From Paenibacillus_Z sp042653205 (lineage in GTDB: Bacteria > Bacillota > Bacilli > Paenibacillales > Paenibacillaceae): a stretch of 64,000 nucleotides of DNA. The notes beneath the pieces were generated by a model. The model was not told where the DNA came from and did not search any database. It saw nothing but the letters and a program-made list of their open reading frames with translations. Positions 33,097-41,923 of this stretch are shown here, piece by piece; the first letter of the stretch is position 1; the number at the start of each line of letters is the position of its first letter. Location: contig NZ_JBHSHY010000001.1 in the NCBI RefSeq assembly GCF_042653205.1, positions 124,001 to 188,000 of the forward strand. Reading direction: 5' to 3'. The position numbers and the translations under genes are program-made.

Positions 33097-34227
33097 ATGA
33101 TCGAAACGGCAGTATGGAACGAAACCGCAAGTGCCGCCGTCTGGGCGCGGATCCTCGCCAAAGTCGACGCCATGCGGACAGTCATGGGCGACCGTTCGCC
33201 GCATGTTGCCGGCGGCGACGGCAAGTACGACAGCTTGCGGCTCGATTGGTGGACGTCCGGCTTCTGGCCGGGCATGCTGTGGCTTGCCCACGACATGAGC
33301 GGCGAGGAGCGGTTCCGGGAAGCCGCCTGGAGCTGGGATGAGCGGCTGGAGCAGATGATGCTGGAGGAGAACCGCTTCGACCACGACGTCGGCTTCCAGT
33401 TCCTGCCCACGGCGGTGTTCAAGCACGCGCTGACCGGCGACGAGGATGCGCGGCGGCGGGGATTGTTCGCCGCGAACTTCCTCGCGGGCCGCTTCAATCC
33501 GCGCGGCGGCTTCATCCGCGCCTGGAACGGCGACCGGATCGGCTGGGCGATCGCAGACACGGCGATGAACCTGTCGCTGCTGTTCTGGGCGGCGAAGGAG
33601 AGCGGGGACCCGCGCTTCGCGCATGTCGCGAAGCTGCACGCGGACACGGTGCTGCGCGAATTCATCCGGCCGGACGGCTCGGCGCATCATATCGTCCGCT
33701 TCGATCCGGAGACGGGCGAGCGGGCGGACGCCCTCGGCGGCCAAGGCGCGGCGCCGGATTCCGCCTGGAGCCGGGGCAACGCCTGGGTGCTGTACGGCAT
33801 GGCCAATACATACCGGCATACCGGCGACCCGGCGTATTTGCGGGCGTCCCAGCGGGTGGCGCATTATTTCGTCGCCCACCTGCCGGAGGATGCCGTCCCG
33901 CACTGGGATTTCCGGGCGGACGGGGAGCTCGCCGGCGAGCCGCGCGACACCTCGGCCGGCGCGATCGCGGCGTCGGGGCTGCTCGAGCTCGCGGACGCGC
34001 TGCCGGAGCGGGAAGGCCGGGCTTACCGCGCGGCCGCCGAGCGCATGCTCGCGTCCCTCGACGCGCGCTACGCGACGTGGGACCGGCCGGACCATGAAGC
34101 GATTCTGACGCAGGGCACGGGCCACAAGCCGGCCGGTCAGAACGTGAACGTCTCGCTGATCTACGGCGACTATTTCTTCATGGAGGCGGTCGCGAAGCTG
34201 AACGGCTGGGCGCGGCGGATCTTCTAG
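33097..34227 (+). CDS. GH88 unsaturated glucuronyl hydrolase
   Basis: A 376-residue cytoplasmic enzyme of glycoside hydrolase family 88, which removes the 4,5-unsaturated uronic acid left by polysaccharide lyases. An (alpha/alpha)6 barrel is suggested by repeated helices. The Asp residues in FDHDVGFQF and WAIADTAMN fit the two catalytic aspartates known for Bacillus UGL; SRGNAWVLYGMAN and RDTSAGAIAASGLLEL are other family signatures. AAAAGGAGG lies 9 bases before the ATG. No signal peptide is present, so it acts on imported oligosaccharides. The polymer cannot be read from the sequence. Confidence 0.88.
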   Translation: MIETAVWNETASAAVWARILAKVDAMRTVMGDRSPHVAGGDGKYDSLRLDWWTSGFWPGMLWLAHDMSGEERFREAAWSWDERLEQMMLEENRFDHDVGFQFLPTAVFKHALTGDEDARRRGLFAANFLAGRFNPRGGFIRAWNGDRIGWAIADTAMNLSLLFWAAKESGDPRFAHVAKLHADTVLREFIRPDGSAHHIVRFDPETGERADALGGQGAAPDSAWSRGNAWVLYGMANTYRHTGDPAYLRASQRVAHYFVAHLPEDAVPHWDFRADGELAGEPRDTSAGAIAASGLLELADALPEREGRAYRAAAERMLASLDARYATWDRPDHEAILTQGTGHKPAGQNVNVSLIYGDYFFMEAVAKLNGWARRIF

Positions 34228-34268
34228 GGCAGGCAGCGCTTAATGGAGCGAAGGCGCCGCAAACCGCG

Positions 34269-34304
34269 GCCCGAAAGGACGAACGGCGTCCTTTCGGGCT
34301 TTTT
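34269..34304 (+). terminator. Intrinsic terminator after the GH88 gene
   Basis: GCCCGAAAGGAC pairs perfectly with GTCCTTTCGGGC around a seven-base loop, then TTTTTC. Confidence 0.92.
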
Positions 34305-34336
34305 CGCGTGTCCGGACAGCCGGAGTCGGCGAATCG

Positions 34337-34403
34337 TTGGCGATATTGTAAATCGATTTTTCGTTTTTCTCCATTCCGTTCCGGCGGCGCGAATCGGTAT
34401 AAT
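34337..34403 (+). promoter_or_regulatory. Promoter region of the AraC-type regulator
   Basis: TATAAT stands at 34398-34403 with TTCCGT 18 bases before it as a weak -35. TTGGCGATATTG at 34337-34348, about 50 bases upstream of the -10, matches the repeated motif before the transporter operon. Confidence 0.5.
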
Positions 34404-34460
34404 GGAGGTCTGAACGCGTCCTTCCAGACGACCAATCCGATACTTGCGGGGGATGGGAGC

Positions 34461-36800
34461 TTGCCGACGATTCGCGGATTATGGCAAAAACGCAAAAGCA
34501 TCGTGTTCACGTGGCTGATCTCTTACAGCGCGGTCCTGTTCGTCCCGATCGCGATCAGCCTGGTCATCTATTCGCAGGCCAGCCATGCGCTGAAGGGCGA
34601 GATTCACCGCGCCAACGATGCCCTGCTGAAGCAGATGCGCTATACGATCGACAATCAGATCGATCTGATGAAACGGCTGGACATGGAGATCACGTGGAAC
34701 GACAAGCTGCAAAGCTTGATGTACTCCAGCAAGCCGGCGAAGGAAGCGCCGTTTACCGCCTACCAGCTGGCGAAAGAATTCCGTCTCTATAAGACGTCCT
34801 ATGCTTCGGTCGACGAATTTTACGTCGTCTGGGATCAGGGCGGGGCCGTCCTGCGGCCGGGCAACATCCGCGACCTGCGGACCGCCTTCCGCACGCTGCA
34901 CGATACGGGGGATATGACTTATGATGAATGGCAGGCAACGGTGCGCGGACCGAAAGCGAACCGGTTCGCGGTGCTTCCGCATCTCGGCGCGGGAACGTCG
35001 GACGACGCCATCGCGTACATCACGCGGCTGCCGAACGATCTGAGCGGCAAAGCGACGGGGTCGGTCGTCGTGATGGCGGACGCGTCGAGGTTCCGGGAGG
35101 CGATCGAGGGCATTTCGGATTTCGGCGAAGGGCTGCTCCTCATTCTGAACGAGGACAACGAGATTCTGCTGTCGAGCCGTCCGGACGCGCCGGAATTGCA
35201 GCCTTTCCTAGGCGGCGGACATGTCCGCCTGACGCAGGCGCGAATCGGCGATTCGGAGCTGTTTTACATGCCGTCCGCCGTGTCGGACTTGAAGTACGCG
35301 CTGATCTTCCCGAGCGCCGTCTATTGGAAGAAGGCCGAATACGTCCGCAGCTTCGCGTCCATCAGCATCCTGCTCAGCCTCATCGGGGCCGGGATCCTGA
35401 CATGGTTCTTCACGCGCCGGAATTACACCCCGATCCACGAACTTATGCAATCGCTTACAGACCGCAATTCGCCGGCCGAACCGGGGGACGGCAATGAGCT
35501 CCGGTACATCCAGCGCGCCGTGCTGAACGCGAGAAGCGAGAAGGAGCGAATCGCAACGCAGCTGCAGAAGCACCAGCAGACGCTGCGCTCCAACATGATC
35601 CACCGGCTGCTAAAGGGCAGGCTCGACGCGCGCGTCCCGTACGAGGAATCGTTCCGCTCGTTCCATATGGCGCTGCCGTCGGATGAATTCGCCGTGCTGC
35701 TGTTCGTGCTGGAGAACGAAGAGAGCCTGTACGCCAAGCTGCCGGGCATAGATCTGAACGAACGGGCGCGGCTCGCGCCGTTCATTATCGGCAACGTCGT
35801 CGAAGATCTGGCGCAGCAGCGCCGGCATGCGGGCTACGTCGCCGAAGCGGACGACATGCTGGCCTGCCTCGTCTGCCTGATGCCGGACGCGCCGGACGTC
35901 CGCGGCGAGCTGATGGCGATCGCTTCCGAAGCGCAAGCCTTCCTGCGCCGGTACGACATGGAGCTCACGATCTCCGTCAGCGGGATCCATTCGTCCTGGG
36001 CCGGCATCGCGGCGGCGTACCAGGAGGCGGTCGACGCGATGGAGTACAAGATGGTGCTCGGCAAGCAGGGCATCCTCGCGTACGAGGATATTCGCGCGGC
36101 TCCGGCAGATTCGGCCGGTTTCGGCTATTACTACCCGCTGCAGACCGAGCAGCAGCTCATCAATTTCATCAAGACCGGCGACTTCGGTCAGGCATCGTCG
36201 TACATGCGCGAGATCACGGACCGCAATTTCGGCGGACGGGTCATGCCGATCACGCTGGCGCGCTGCCTGCTCTTCAACCTGGTCGGCACGATGGTCAAGG
36301 CGATCGGCGAGCTGGGCGAAGGCAGCGCGTGGGAGCAGGATCCGGGCAGGATGGACGCCGTCATCGCCAGCGACACGATCCAGGGGATGCAGGAAGAGCT
36401 GCAGGATTTGCTTCGGGACGTCTGCGCATTCGCCGCGGCGAAGCGCGCGAGCAATGCCGCGCTGGAGCGTGAAGGCTCGCTCCGCGAGCTGACGGCCGAC
36501 GTGGTCCGATACATCGAAGACCATTACACGGACGCGAATCTGAACGTCAATGCGATCGGCGAACGCTTCGACCTGAAGGGCAGCTACCTCTCACGGCTGT
36601 TCAAGAACCAGACGGGCGAAGGGTTGCTCGACTGCATCCATAAGACGCGGATCGCGCAGGCCAAAGCGATGATCCGCGAGAAGCGGGATTCGATCAACGA
36701 AATCTCGCGGCTCGTCGGCTACAACGACGCCGCCACGTTCATTCGCGTGTTCAAAAAATACGAGGGCATCACGCCGGGCAAATACAAGGAAATCTACTAA
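34461..36800 (+). CDS. AraC-family regulator with membrane-anchored sensor domain
   Basis: A 779-residue regulator of the type common in Paenibacillus sugar loci. A membrane segment near the start (IVFTWLISYSAVLFVPIAISLVIYS) is followed by an extracellular Cache-like region of about 240 residues, a second membrane segment (ASISILLSLIGAGILTWFFT), a cytoplasmic region and a C-terminal AraC/XylS double HTH (LNVNAIGERFDLKGSYLSRLFKNQTGEG and INEISRLVGYNDAATFIRVFKKYEGITPGKYKE). TTG 34461 with GGGGGA upstream is the likely start; the frame is open further upstream but over the GH88 terminator. It probably senses oligosaccharide outside and switches on the transporter. Confidence 0.88.
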   Translation: MPTIRGLWQKRKSIVFTWLISYSAVLFVPIAISLVIYSQASHALKGEIHRANDALLKQMRYTIDNQIDLMKRLDMEITWNDKLQSLMYSSKPAKEAPFTAYQLAKEFRLYKTSYASVDEFYVVWDQGGAVLRPGNIRDLRTAFRTLHDTGDMTYDEWQATVRGPKANRFAVLPHLGAGTSDDAIAYITRLPNDLSGKATGSVVVMADASRFREAIEGISDFGEGLLLILNEDNEILLSSRPDAPELQPFLGGGHVRLTQARIGDSELFYMPSAVSDLKYALIFPSAVYWKKAEYVRSFASISILLSLIGAGILTWFFTRRNYTPIHELMQSLTDRNSPAEPGDGNELRYIQRAVLNARSEKERIATQLQKHQQTLRSNMIHRLLKGRLDARVPYEESFRSFHMALPSDEFAVLLFVLENEESLYAKLPGIDLNERARLAPFIIGNVVEDLAQQRRHAGYVAEADDMLACLVCLMPDAPDVRGELMAIASEAQAFLRRYDMELTISVSGIHSSWAGIAAAYQEAVDAMEYKMVLGKQGILAYEDIRAAPADSAGFGYYYPLQTEQQLINFIKTGDFGQASSYMREITDRNFGGRVMPITLARCLLFNLVGTMVKAIGELGEGSAWEQDPGRMDAVIASDTIQGMQEELQDLLRDVCAFAAAKRASNAALEREGSLRELTADVVRYIEDHYTDANLNVNAIGERFDLKGSYLSRLFKNQTGEGLLDCIHKTRIAQAKAMIREKRDSINEISRLVGYNDAATFIRVFKKYEGITPGKYKEIY

Positions 36801-36812
36801 GGGGGCCTTGTC

Positions 36813-38501
36813 ATGCGAAAAAAAAGCGCACGGCTCATGGCGGCGGCCGCGGCGACGGTCGCGCTGCTGGCGCTGGTCGGCTATAGGGATAGGGAGAGCG
36901 CCGGCGTCCGGCCGGCGGACGGCAGCGCCGGCGAGCCGAAGCAGGCGGGAGGCGCGGCGGACGAAGCCGACGGCAGCGGCAGGGGCGGCGCCAACGGAGG
37001 CGAGGCTGCGATGACGTACTGGGCGGAGCTGAACGGGAACGCGGCGAGCGCCAGGCAGCGGATCCAGGACGTGCCGTTCTTCCAGGAATGGCAGCGCGAG
37101 ACGGGCACGAGGCTGACCTTCATTCAGCCCCCGTCGAATCAGGCGAAGGAAGCGATCAACGTGCTGCTGGCGTCAGGGAAGCTGCCTGACATGATCGAGT
37201 ACGAATGGGCGAGTTTCCCGGGCGGGCCGGAGAAAGCGATCAAGGACGGATATATTTTAAGGCTGAACGACGCGATCGACCGCTATGCCCCCAACCTGAA
37301 GGCGTACCTGCGCGGGCATCCCGATATCGACAAGCAGATTCGGACGGCGGACGGCAGCTATTATATGTTCCCGTTCGTGCAGAACGACGACCGGCTGCGT
37401 ACGTACCAGGGCCCGATCCTGCGGAAGGATTGGCTGGACGAGCTCGGGCTCGGCGTGCCGGAGACGATCGACGATTGGCATACCGTGCTGAAAGCCTTCA
37501 AGGAACGGAAGGGGGTCGAAGCGCCGCTCACGTTCCTCGGCGTGCCGAATCCGCTGTATGGGATCGAAGGCGGCGGCTTCATCGGCGCGTACGGCGTTAA
37601 GAAGGGCTTTTATTTGGAGAACGGCCGCGTGAAATACGGTCCGCAGGAGCCCGGCTACAAGTCGTTCCTGACGCTGTTCCGGGATTGGTACGCCGAGGGG
37701 CTTATCGATCCGAACTTCGCCGCGGTCGACTCCGAGACGCAGGACGCGAGCATGCTGACGGGACGGAGCGGCGCGAGCATCTGGAACGCGGGGGCGGGCA
37801 TCGGGACCTGGCTGCCCGTGCTGCGGCAAAACGATCCGTCGGCGGAGCTGACCGCGGCGCCGTATCCCGTGCTGCGCCGGGGCGACCGGCCGAAGTTCGG
37901 GCAGCTCGCCCCGGCCGTCGGGTCGAGCGGCGGGGTGGCGATTTCTGGCGCGAGCCCGAACGCCGAGCGGGCGGCCCGGCTGCTGGATTACGGGTACGGC
38001 CCGCAGGGCCATATGCTGTTCAACTTCGGCATCGAAGGCGTCAGCTACGAGATGAAGGACGGCTACCCGAGGTACACGGACCTCATCCTGAACAATCCCG
38101 ACAAGCTGGCGCCGTCCCAGGCGCTCGCGATGTATACGCGGGCCAGCTATTTCGGGCCGTTCGTGCAGGACGTCCGTTATATGGAGCAGTATTATTCGAT
38201 GCCCGAGCAGAAGGACGCGATCCGGCTCTGGGGCGCCACGGACGCGGCGGACCATGTGCTGCCGGCGACGCCGAAGACGGAGAAGGAGAACGCCGAGCTC
38301 TCGGCGATCATGCGGGACGCAGCGGCGCTGACGGACGAGGCGTCGCTCAAATTCATACTCGGCATCGAGCCGATGGACGGGTTTGACGCCTACGTCGAAC
38401 AGCTGAAGTCGCTCGGCATCGAGCGGGCGATCGAGATTCAGCAGACGGCGTACGACCGTTACCGGCAGCCGGTCCGCGCCGAGCGCCCCGTATCCGATTG
38501 A
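36813..38501 (+). CDS. Second LplA-like solute-binding protein, lipobox cysteine replaced by Tyr
   Basis: A 562-residue paralogue of the binding protein at 29449, alike along its length (VPFFQEWQRETGTRLTFIQPPSNQ, LLASGKLPDMIEYEW, FVQDVRYMEQYYSMPEQKDAIRLWG). The signal segment LMAAAAATVALLALVGYRDRES has Tyr (TAT) where the lipobox cysteine is expected; one G-to-A change from TGT would explain it. It may therefore be secreted or stay held by its uncleaved hydrophobic segment. It starts 12 bp after the regulator gene and is probably cotranscribed, so it could act as a sensing partner rather than a transporter subunit. Confidence 0.85.
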   Translation: MRKKSARLMAAAAATVALLALVGYRDRESAGVRPADGSAGEPKQAGGAADEADGSGRGGANGGEAAMTYWAELNGNAASARQRIQDVPFFQEWQRETGTRLTFIQPPSNQAKEAINVLLASGKLPDMIEYEWASFPGGPEKAIKDGYILRLNDAIDRYAPNLKAYLRGHPDIDKQIRTADGSYYMFPFVQNDDRLRTYQGPILRKDWLDELGLGVPETIDDWHTVLKAFKERKGVEAPLTFLGVPNPLYGIEGGGFIGAYGVKKGFYLENGRVKYGPQEPGYKSFLTLFRDWYAEGLIDPNFAAVDSETQDASMLTGRSGASIWNAGAGIGTWLPVLRQNDPSAELTAAPYPVLRRGDRPKFGQLAPAVGSSGGVAISGASPNAERAARLLDYGYGPQGHMLFNFGIEGVSYEMKDGYPRYTDLILNNPDKLAPSQALAMYTRASYFGPFVQDVRYMEQYYSMPEQKDAIRLWGATDAADHVLPATPKTEKENAELSAIMRDAAALTDEASLKFILGIEPMDGFDAYVEQLKSLGIERAIEIQQTAYDRYRQPVRAERPVSD

Positions 38502-38528
38502 AGCGGACATGTTCGCCGAACCGCGCTC

Positions 38529-38557
38529 AGGGTAAAATAGCACATAGGGTAAAATAG
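38529..38557 (+). repeat. Tandem 12-bp repeat with -10-like elements
   Basis: AGGGTAAAATAG occurs at 38529-38540 and 38546-38557 (period 17). Each copy holds TAAAAT, a possible -10 element for the VanZ/RDD gene 60 bases downstream. Confidence 0.6.
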
Positions 38558-38618
38558 AATCATCAAAACGTTGGACTAGCGCGCTATTCGCGCCTGTACC
38601 GCATGAAAGGTGCCGGCC

Positions 38619-39740
38619 ATGCTGACGGTTTATTGGTTTCCGATTTCCTATGCGTTTCTGAGCTTCCCGGCGGCGGCGCTGCTGTTCACGCTGCCGTTCC
38701 TGCTCGTGCAGTATCGGCGTCACGGGTACGTGAACAAGTACCGGGCGCTGCTGCTCTACTTGTTCCTGCTCTATCTGTTGAACGCGGTGTTCCTGATCCT
38801 GCTGCCGCTCCCGCCGAGCGTCCACAATTCGCCGCCGGCGGCCGGCTCGTACGCGCAGTGGATCCCGTTCCATTTCGTGCTCGACGTCCTCAAGGAAACG
38901 GGCGTCGATTGGGAACGGCCTGCAACGTACTTTCGGCTGCTGGGGGAACGAGCGGTGCTGCAGGTCGCGTTCAACGTGCTGCTGACCGTGCCGTTCGGCA
39001 TGTTCCTGCGCTACTATTTCCGAACGGGCTGGCTGGCGTGCCTGCTGCTGACGCTCGGGCTCTCGCTCTTCTTCGAGGCGACGCAGGTGACGGGCATCTA
39101 CGGCATCTACGATTACCCGTACCGGCTGTTCGACGTCGATGACGCGATGACCAACACGGCCGGCGGCCTGCTGGGCTTCGTGGCCGCCGAATGGCTGTCG
39201 AAGCGGCTCCCTCGCATTGACAAGCTCGACGAGCGAGTCGATCTCGCGGCGAAGCGCGTGTCGTACACGCGCCGCGGCCTGGCGTTCCTCATCGATTGGT
39301 GCGTGCTGAATCCGGTCCTGGCGGCGCTCGCGGTACTGCGCGTTCCGTTCCCGTACGTCATCGCGGTCGCGGCGTATTTCATCGTCCTGCCGTATTTGAC
39401 CAACGGGCAGACGCTCGGCAAATGGTCCGTCCGCATCCGCTTGCGCGGAGCCGGAAGCCGGGTACGGCTGCGCGAGCTGCTGATCCGATACGGGCTGCTC
39501 TACGGCGCCGTCGGCGGCATTAACGCGCTGATGGCCGGCCTCGGCGCGCGGGGGGCGGGCGATTCCGTTCTCATCCTGCCGCTGCTGCTGGCCGTGTTCG
39601 CGGTCAATGCCGCGTTCGCCATTCACCTCGTGATTTGCTTGTTCAACCGGAAACGCCGGCTCTTCTACGAGCGGCGCAGCGGGACGGAACACGTCATCAC
39701 GCCGAAAGCCCGCAAGGCCAGGCGGATCGAGACAGGCTGA
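38619..39740 (+). CDS. VanZ/RDD domain membrane protein
   Basis: A 373-residue membrane protein. The N-terminal half has a VanZ-like arrangement (LLYLLNAVFLILLPLPPSV, WIPFHFVLDVL, FNVLLTVPFGMFLRYYF, LFFEATQVTGIYGIYDYPYRLFDVDDAMTNTAGG). VanZ gives low-level teicoplanin resistance in enterococci, but most relatives are uncharacterised. The C-terminal half from about residue 215 is an RDD domain (RGLAFLIDWCVLNPVLAALAV, TNGQTLGKWSVRIRL). GAAAGG lies 8 bases before ATG 38619. The following 440-base gap to mqo holds an inverted repeat (TCCAAC..GTTGGA, 39850-39873) and a promoter, no visible gene. Confidence 0.85.
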   Translation: MLTVYWFPISYAFLSFPAAALLFTLPFLLVQYRRHGYVNKYRALLLYLFLLYLLNAVFLILLPLPPSVHNSPPAAGSYAQWIPFHFVLDVLKETGVDWERPATYFRLLGERAVLQVAFNVLLTVPFGMFLRYYFRTGWLACLLLTLGLSLFFEATQVTGIYGIYDYPYRLFDVDDAMTNTAGGLLGFVAAEWLSKRLPRIDKLDERVDLAAKRVSYTRRGLAFLIDWCVLNPVLAALAVLRVPFPYVIAVAAYFIVLPYLTNGQTLGKWSVRIRLRGAGSRVRLRELLIRYGLLYGAVGGINALMAGLGARGAGDSVLILPLLLAVFAVNAAFAIHLVICLFNRKRRLFYERRSGTEHVITPKARKARRIETG

Positions 39741-40018
39741 TCGAGGTTGGATAATCGAAGCGGGCTGATCGCGGTCCGGTGCGGATTCCCGCGACGGTCT
39801 TCGCGGCGGGCCGCGAAGAGGAGGGCCGCTCAAATTGCGAGCCGGCCGGTCCAACGTTCAGAAAACTGTTGGAATTGCCTAGCTGGACGAATCGGCGGCG
39901 GGCGAAAGCGCCGTCAATGAACGGATTTCCGGTCGCGCAATCGCTCTCAAAGCGTGCCGACACCCGGTCGCGGACCGCGATTCGGCGGCGATTCGTCCGT
40001 TCAACTTCGGCGCGCTTC

Positions 40019-40048
40019 TTGTCGTATCGCTTGCAACTATCATATAAT
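40019..40048 (+). promoter_or_regulatory. Probable promoter of mqo
   Basis: TTGTCG (40019-40024), an 18-base spacer and a perfect TATAAT (40043-40048) in a locally AT-rich patch. The untranslated leader to the mqo start would be about 130 bases. Confidence 0.6.
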
Positions 40049-40184
40049 AGTGAATAAATATTTTTTAATGTTATGGACTGGTCCGGAAAAGGCTTGCGAC
40101 GCGGCGGCGCCTCGGCTTTTACGGCATTTTATGCCGGTGCGCCTGCATCCTTTTCGGCAAATTCAGCGTGTAAGGACGGTAAAC

Positions 40185-41684
40185 ATGAGTGACAGACAAA
40201 CTAGTACAGACGTTATCCTGATCGGCGCCGGCATCATGAGCGCGACGCTGGGGTCGCTGCTGAAGCAGCTGGCCCCGGACTGGAACATCAAGGTGTTCGA
40301 GAAGCTGGCGAGCGCGGGCGAGGAAAGCTCCAACGAATGGAACAACGCGGGAACGGGGCATGCGGCGCTGTGCGAGCTTAACTATACCGAGGAGAAACCG
40401 GACGGCTCCGTCGACATCGCCAAGGCGATCAAGATCAACGAGCAGTTTCAAGTGTCCCGGCAGTTCTGGTCGTATCTCGTGGATCAGCAGCAGATCCGCA
40501 ATCCGCAGGACTTCATCATGCCGCTGCCGCACATGAGCCTGGTGCAAGGGGAGAATAACGTCGGCTTTCTGCGCAGGCGGTATGAGGCGATGTCCGCTAA
40601 TCCGCTGTTCGCGGGCATGGAATTTTCCGACGACCCGAAACAGTTAAAGAAATGGATTCCGCTCGTCATGCAGGAACGGAAATCGAACGAGCCGATCGCG
40701 GCGACGAAGATCGATAGCGGCACGGACGTCAATTTCGGCGCGCTGACGCGCATTCTGTTCGAGACGCTGCAGCGCCAAAACGTCGAAATAAAGTACAGAC
40801 ACATGGTCGATAATATAAACCGGCTGCGCGACGGGCGCTGGGAACTGAAGGTGCGGAATCTCGGCACGGGCGCCGTCGAGCGTCACGCGGCGAACTTCGT
40901 CTTCATCGGCGGCGGAGGCGGAAGCCTGCCGCTGCTGCAGAAATCCGGCATCCCGGAATCGAAGCGGATCGGCGGCTTCCCGGTCAGCGGCCTGTTCATG
41001 GTGTGCAACAACCCGGACATCGTCGCCCAGCATAACGCCAAAGTGTACGGCAAGGCGCCGGTGGGCGCGCCGCCGATGTCCGTGCCGCACTTGGACACGC
41101 GGTACATCGACAACAAGCGATCGCTGCTCTTCGGACCGTTCGCCGGCTTTACGCCGAAGTTCCTGAAGACCGGTTCCATGTTCGACCTGATCGGGTCCGT
41201 GAAGCCGAACAACGTCGTGACGATGCTGGCGGCGGGCGCCAAAAACATGGGCTTGACCAAGTACCTGATCCAGCAGGTCATGCTCTCGAAAGAGAAGCGC
41301 ATGGAAGACCTGCGTCAGTTCGTGCCGAACGCCAAGAGCGAGGACTGGGATCTGCTCGTGGCCGGCCAACGCGTCCAGGTTATCAAGGACACGGAGAACG
41401 GCCGCGGCACGCTGCAGTTCGGCACGGAAGTCATTAATAACGCCGACGGTTCGATCGCGGCGCTGCTCGGCGCATCGCCTGGCGCTTCCACCGCGGTGTC
41501 CGTCATGCTCGAATTGATGAAGAAGTGCTTCCCGCAGGATATGAAAACGTGGGAGCCGAAAATCAAGGAAATGATTCCGTCCTACGGTCTTTCGCTCGTG
41601 AAGCATCCGGAACTGATCCAAGACATTCACGCGTCGACTTCGCGCGCGCTCGGTCTGAACCGGGAGCTGCAGCCGGCCAAATAA
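40185..41684 (+). CDS. mqo: Malate:quinone oxidoreductase
   Basis: A 499-residue FAD enzyme that oxidises malate to oxaloacetate and passes electrons to quinone at the membrane, bypassing NAD-linked malate dehydrogenase. The FAD-binding start is DVILIGAGIMSATLGSLLKQ (residues 9-28), followed by the family-specific SSNEWNNAGTGHAALCELNYT. LGASPGASTAVSVMLELM near the C-terminus is also conserved. AAGGACGG lies before ATG 40185; an earlier in-frame start at 39954 overlaps the promoter and is rejected. Length is normal. Confidence 0.95.
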   Translation: MSDRQTSTDVILIGAGIMSATLGSLLKQLAPDWNIKVFEKLASAGEESSNEWNNAGTGHAALCELNYTEEKPDGSVDIAKAIKINEQFQVSRQFWSYLVDQQQIRNPQDFIMPLPHMSLVQGENNVGFLRRRYEAMSANPLFAGMEFSDDPKQLKKWIPLVMQERKSNEPIAATKIDSGTDVNFGALTRILFETLQRQNVEIKYRHMVDNINRLRDGRWELKVRNLGTGAVERHAANFVFIGGGGGSLPLLQKSGIPESKRIGGFPVSGLFMVCNNPDIVAQHNAKVYGKAPVGAPPMSVPHLDTRYIDNKRSLLFGPFAGFTPKFLKTGSMFDLIGSVKPNNVVTMLAAGAKNMGLTKYLIQQVMLSKEKRMEDLRQFVPNAKSEDWDLLVAGQRVQVIKDTENGRGTLQFGTEVINNADGSIAALLGASPGASTAVSVMLELMKKCFPQDMKTWEPKIKEMIPSYGLSLVKHPELIQDIHASTSRALGLNRELQPAK

Positions 41685-41715
41685 TCCCCGTAGATTATCG
41701 TTTACCGCAGAGATG

Positions 41716-41750
41716 GCCTTCGTCCCGTTCACCTGGGCGGAGGCTTTTTT
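41716..41750 (+). terminator. Intrinsic terminator of mqo
   Basis: GCCTTCGTCC pairs with GGGCGGAGGC (two G-U pairs) around nine bases and is followed by six T. Confidence 0.85.
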
Positions 41751-41791
41751 GGCGTTGTCCCGCAGCTTCGATCCGGACACTTTCGATTCCG

Positions 41792-41923
41792 AAGGCGAAG
41801 AAGGATCTGTTCGTCCGGCTGCCCTGGCGGAAGATGCGGACCCGGCCGAGTCTGGCGGACGAACGGAATCGCGTGCGCCAGTCCGATCCGAAGCCCGATC
41901 CGGACGGAGAGGGGCATCCATGA
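41792..41923 (+). pseudogene. C-terminal remnant of a gerA germination gene
   Basis: In the frame ending at TGA 41923 the codons read KAKKDLFVRLPWRKMRTRP, then SLADERNRVRQSDPKPDPDGEGHP. This is the typical cytoplasmic tail of GerA-family proteins (DLKDxFVRxPWxxMxxRP), and its stop overlaps the gerC start by 4 bp, as in intact operons. Nothing upstream codes for the rest of a GerA protein: the mqo terminator lies 40 bases away. About 440 codons have been deleted. Confidence 0.75.

Noticed and set aside
37257..39854. 865-codon open frame on the minus strand
   Set aside because: It crosses two good plus-strand genes and their gap and has a shadow-like Arg/Glu/Gln composition.
39741..40018. Possible small genes in the gap before mqo
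   Set aside because: Frames on both strands are short, lack ribosome sites and show no recognisable protein features.
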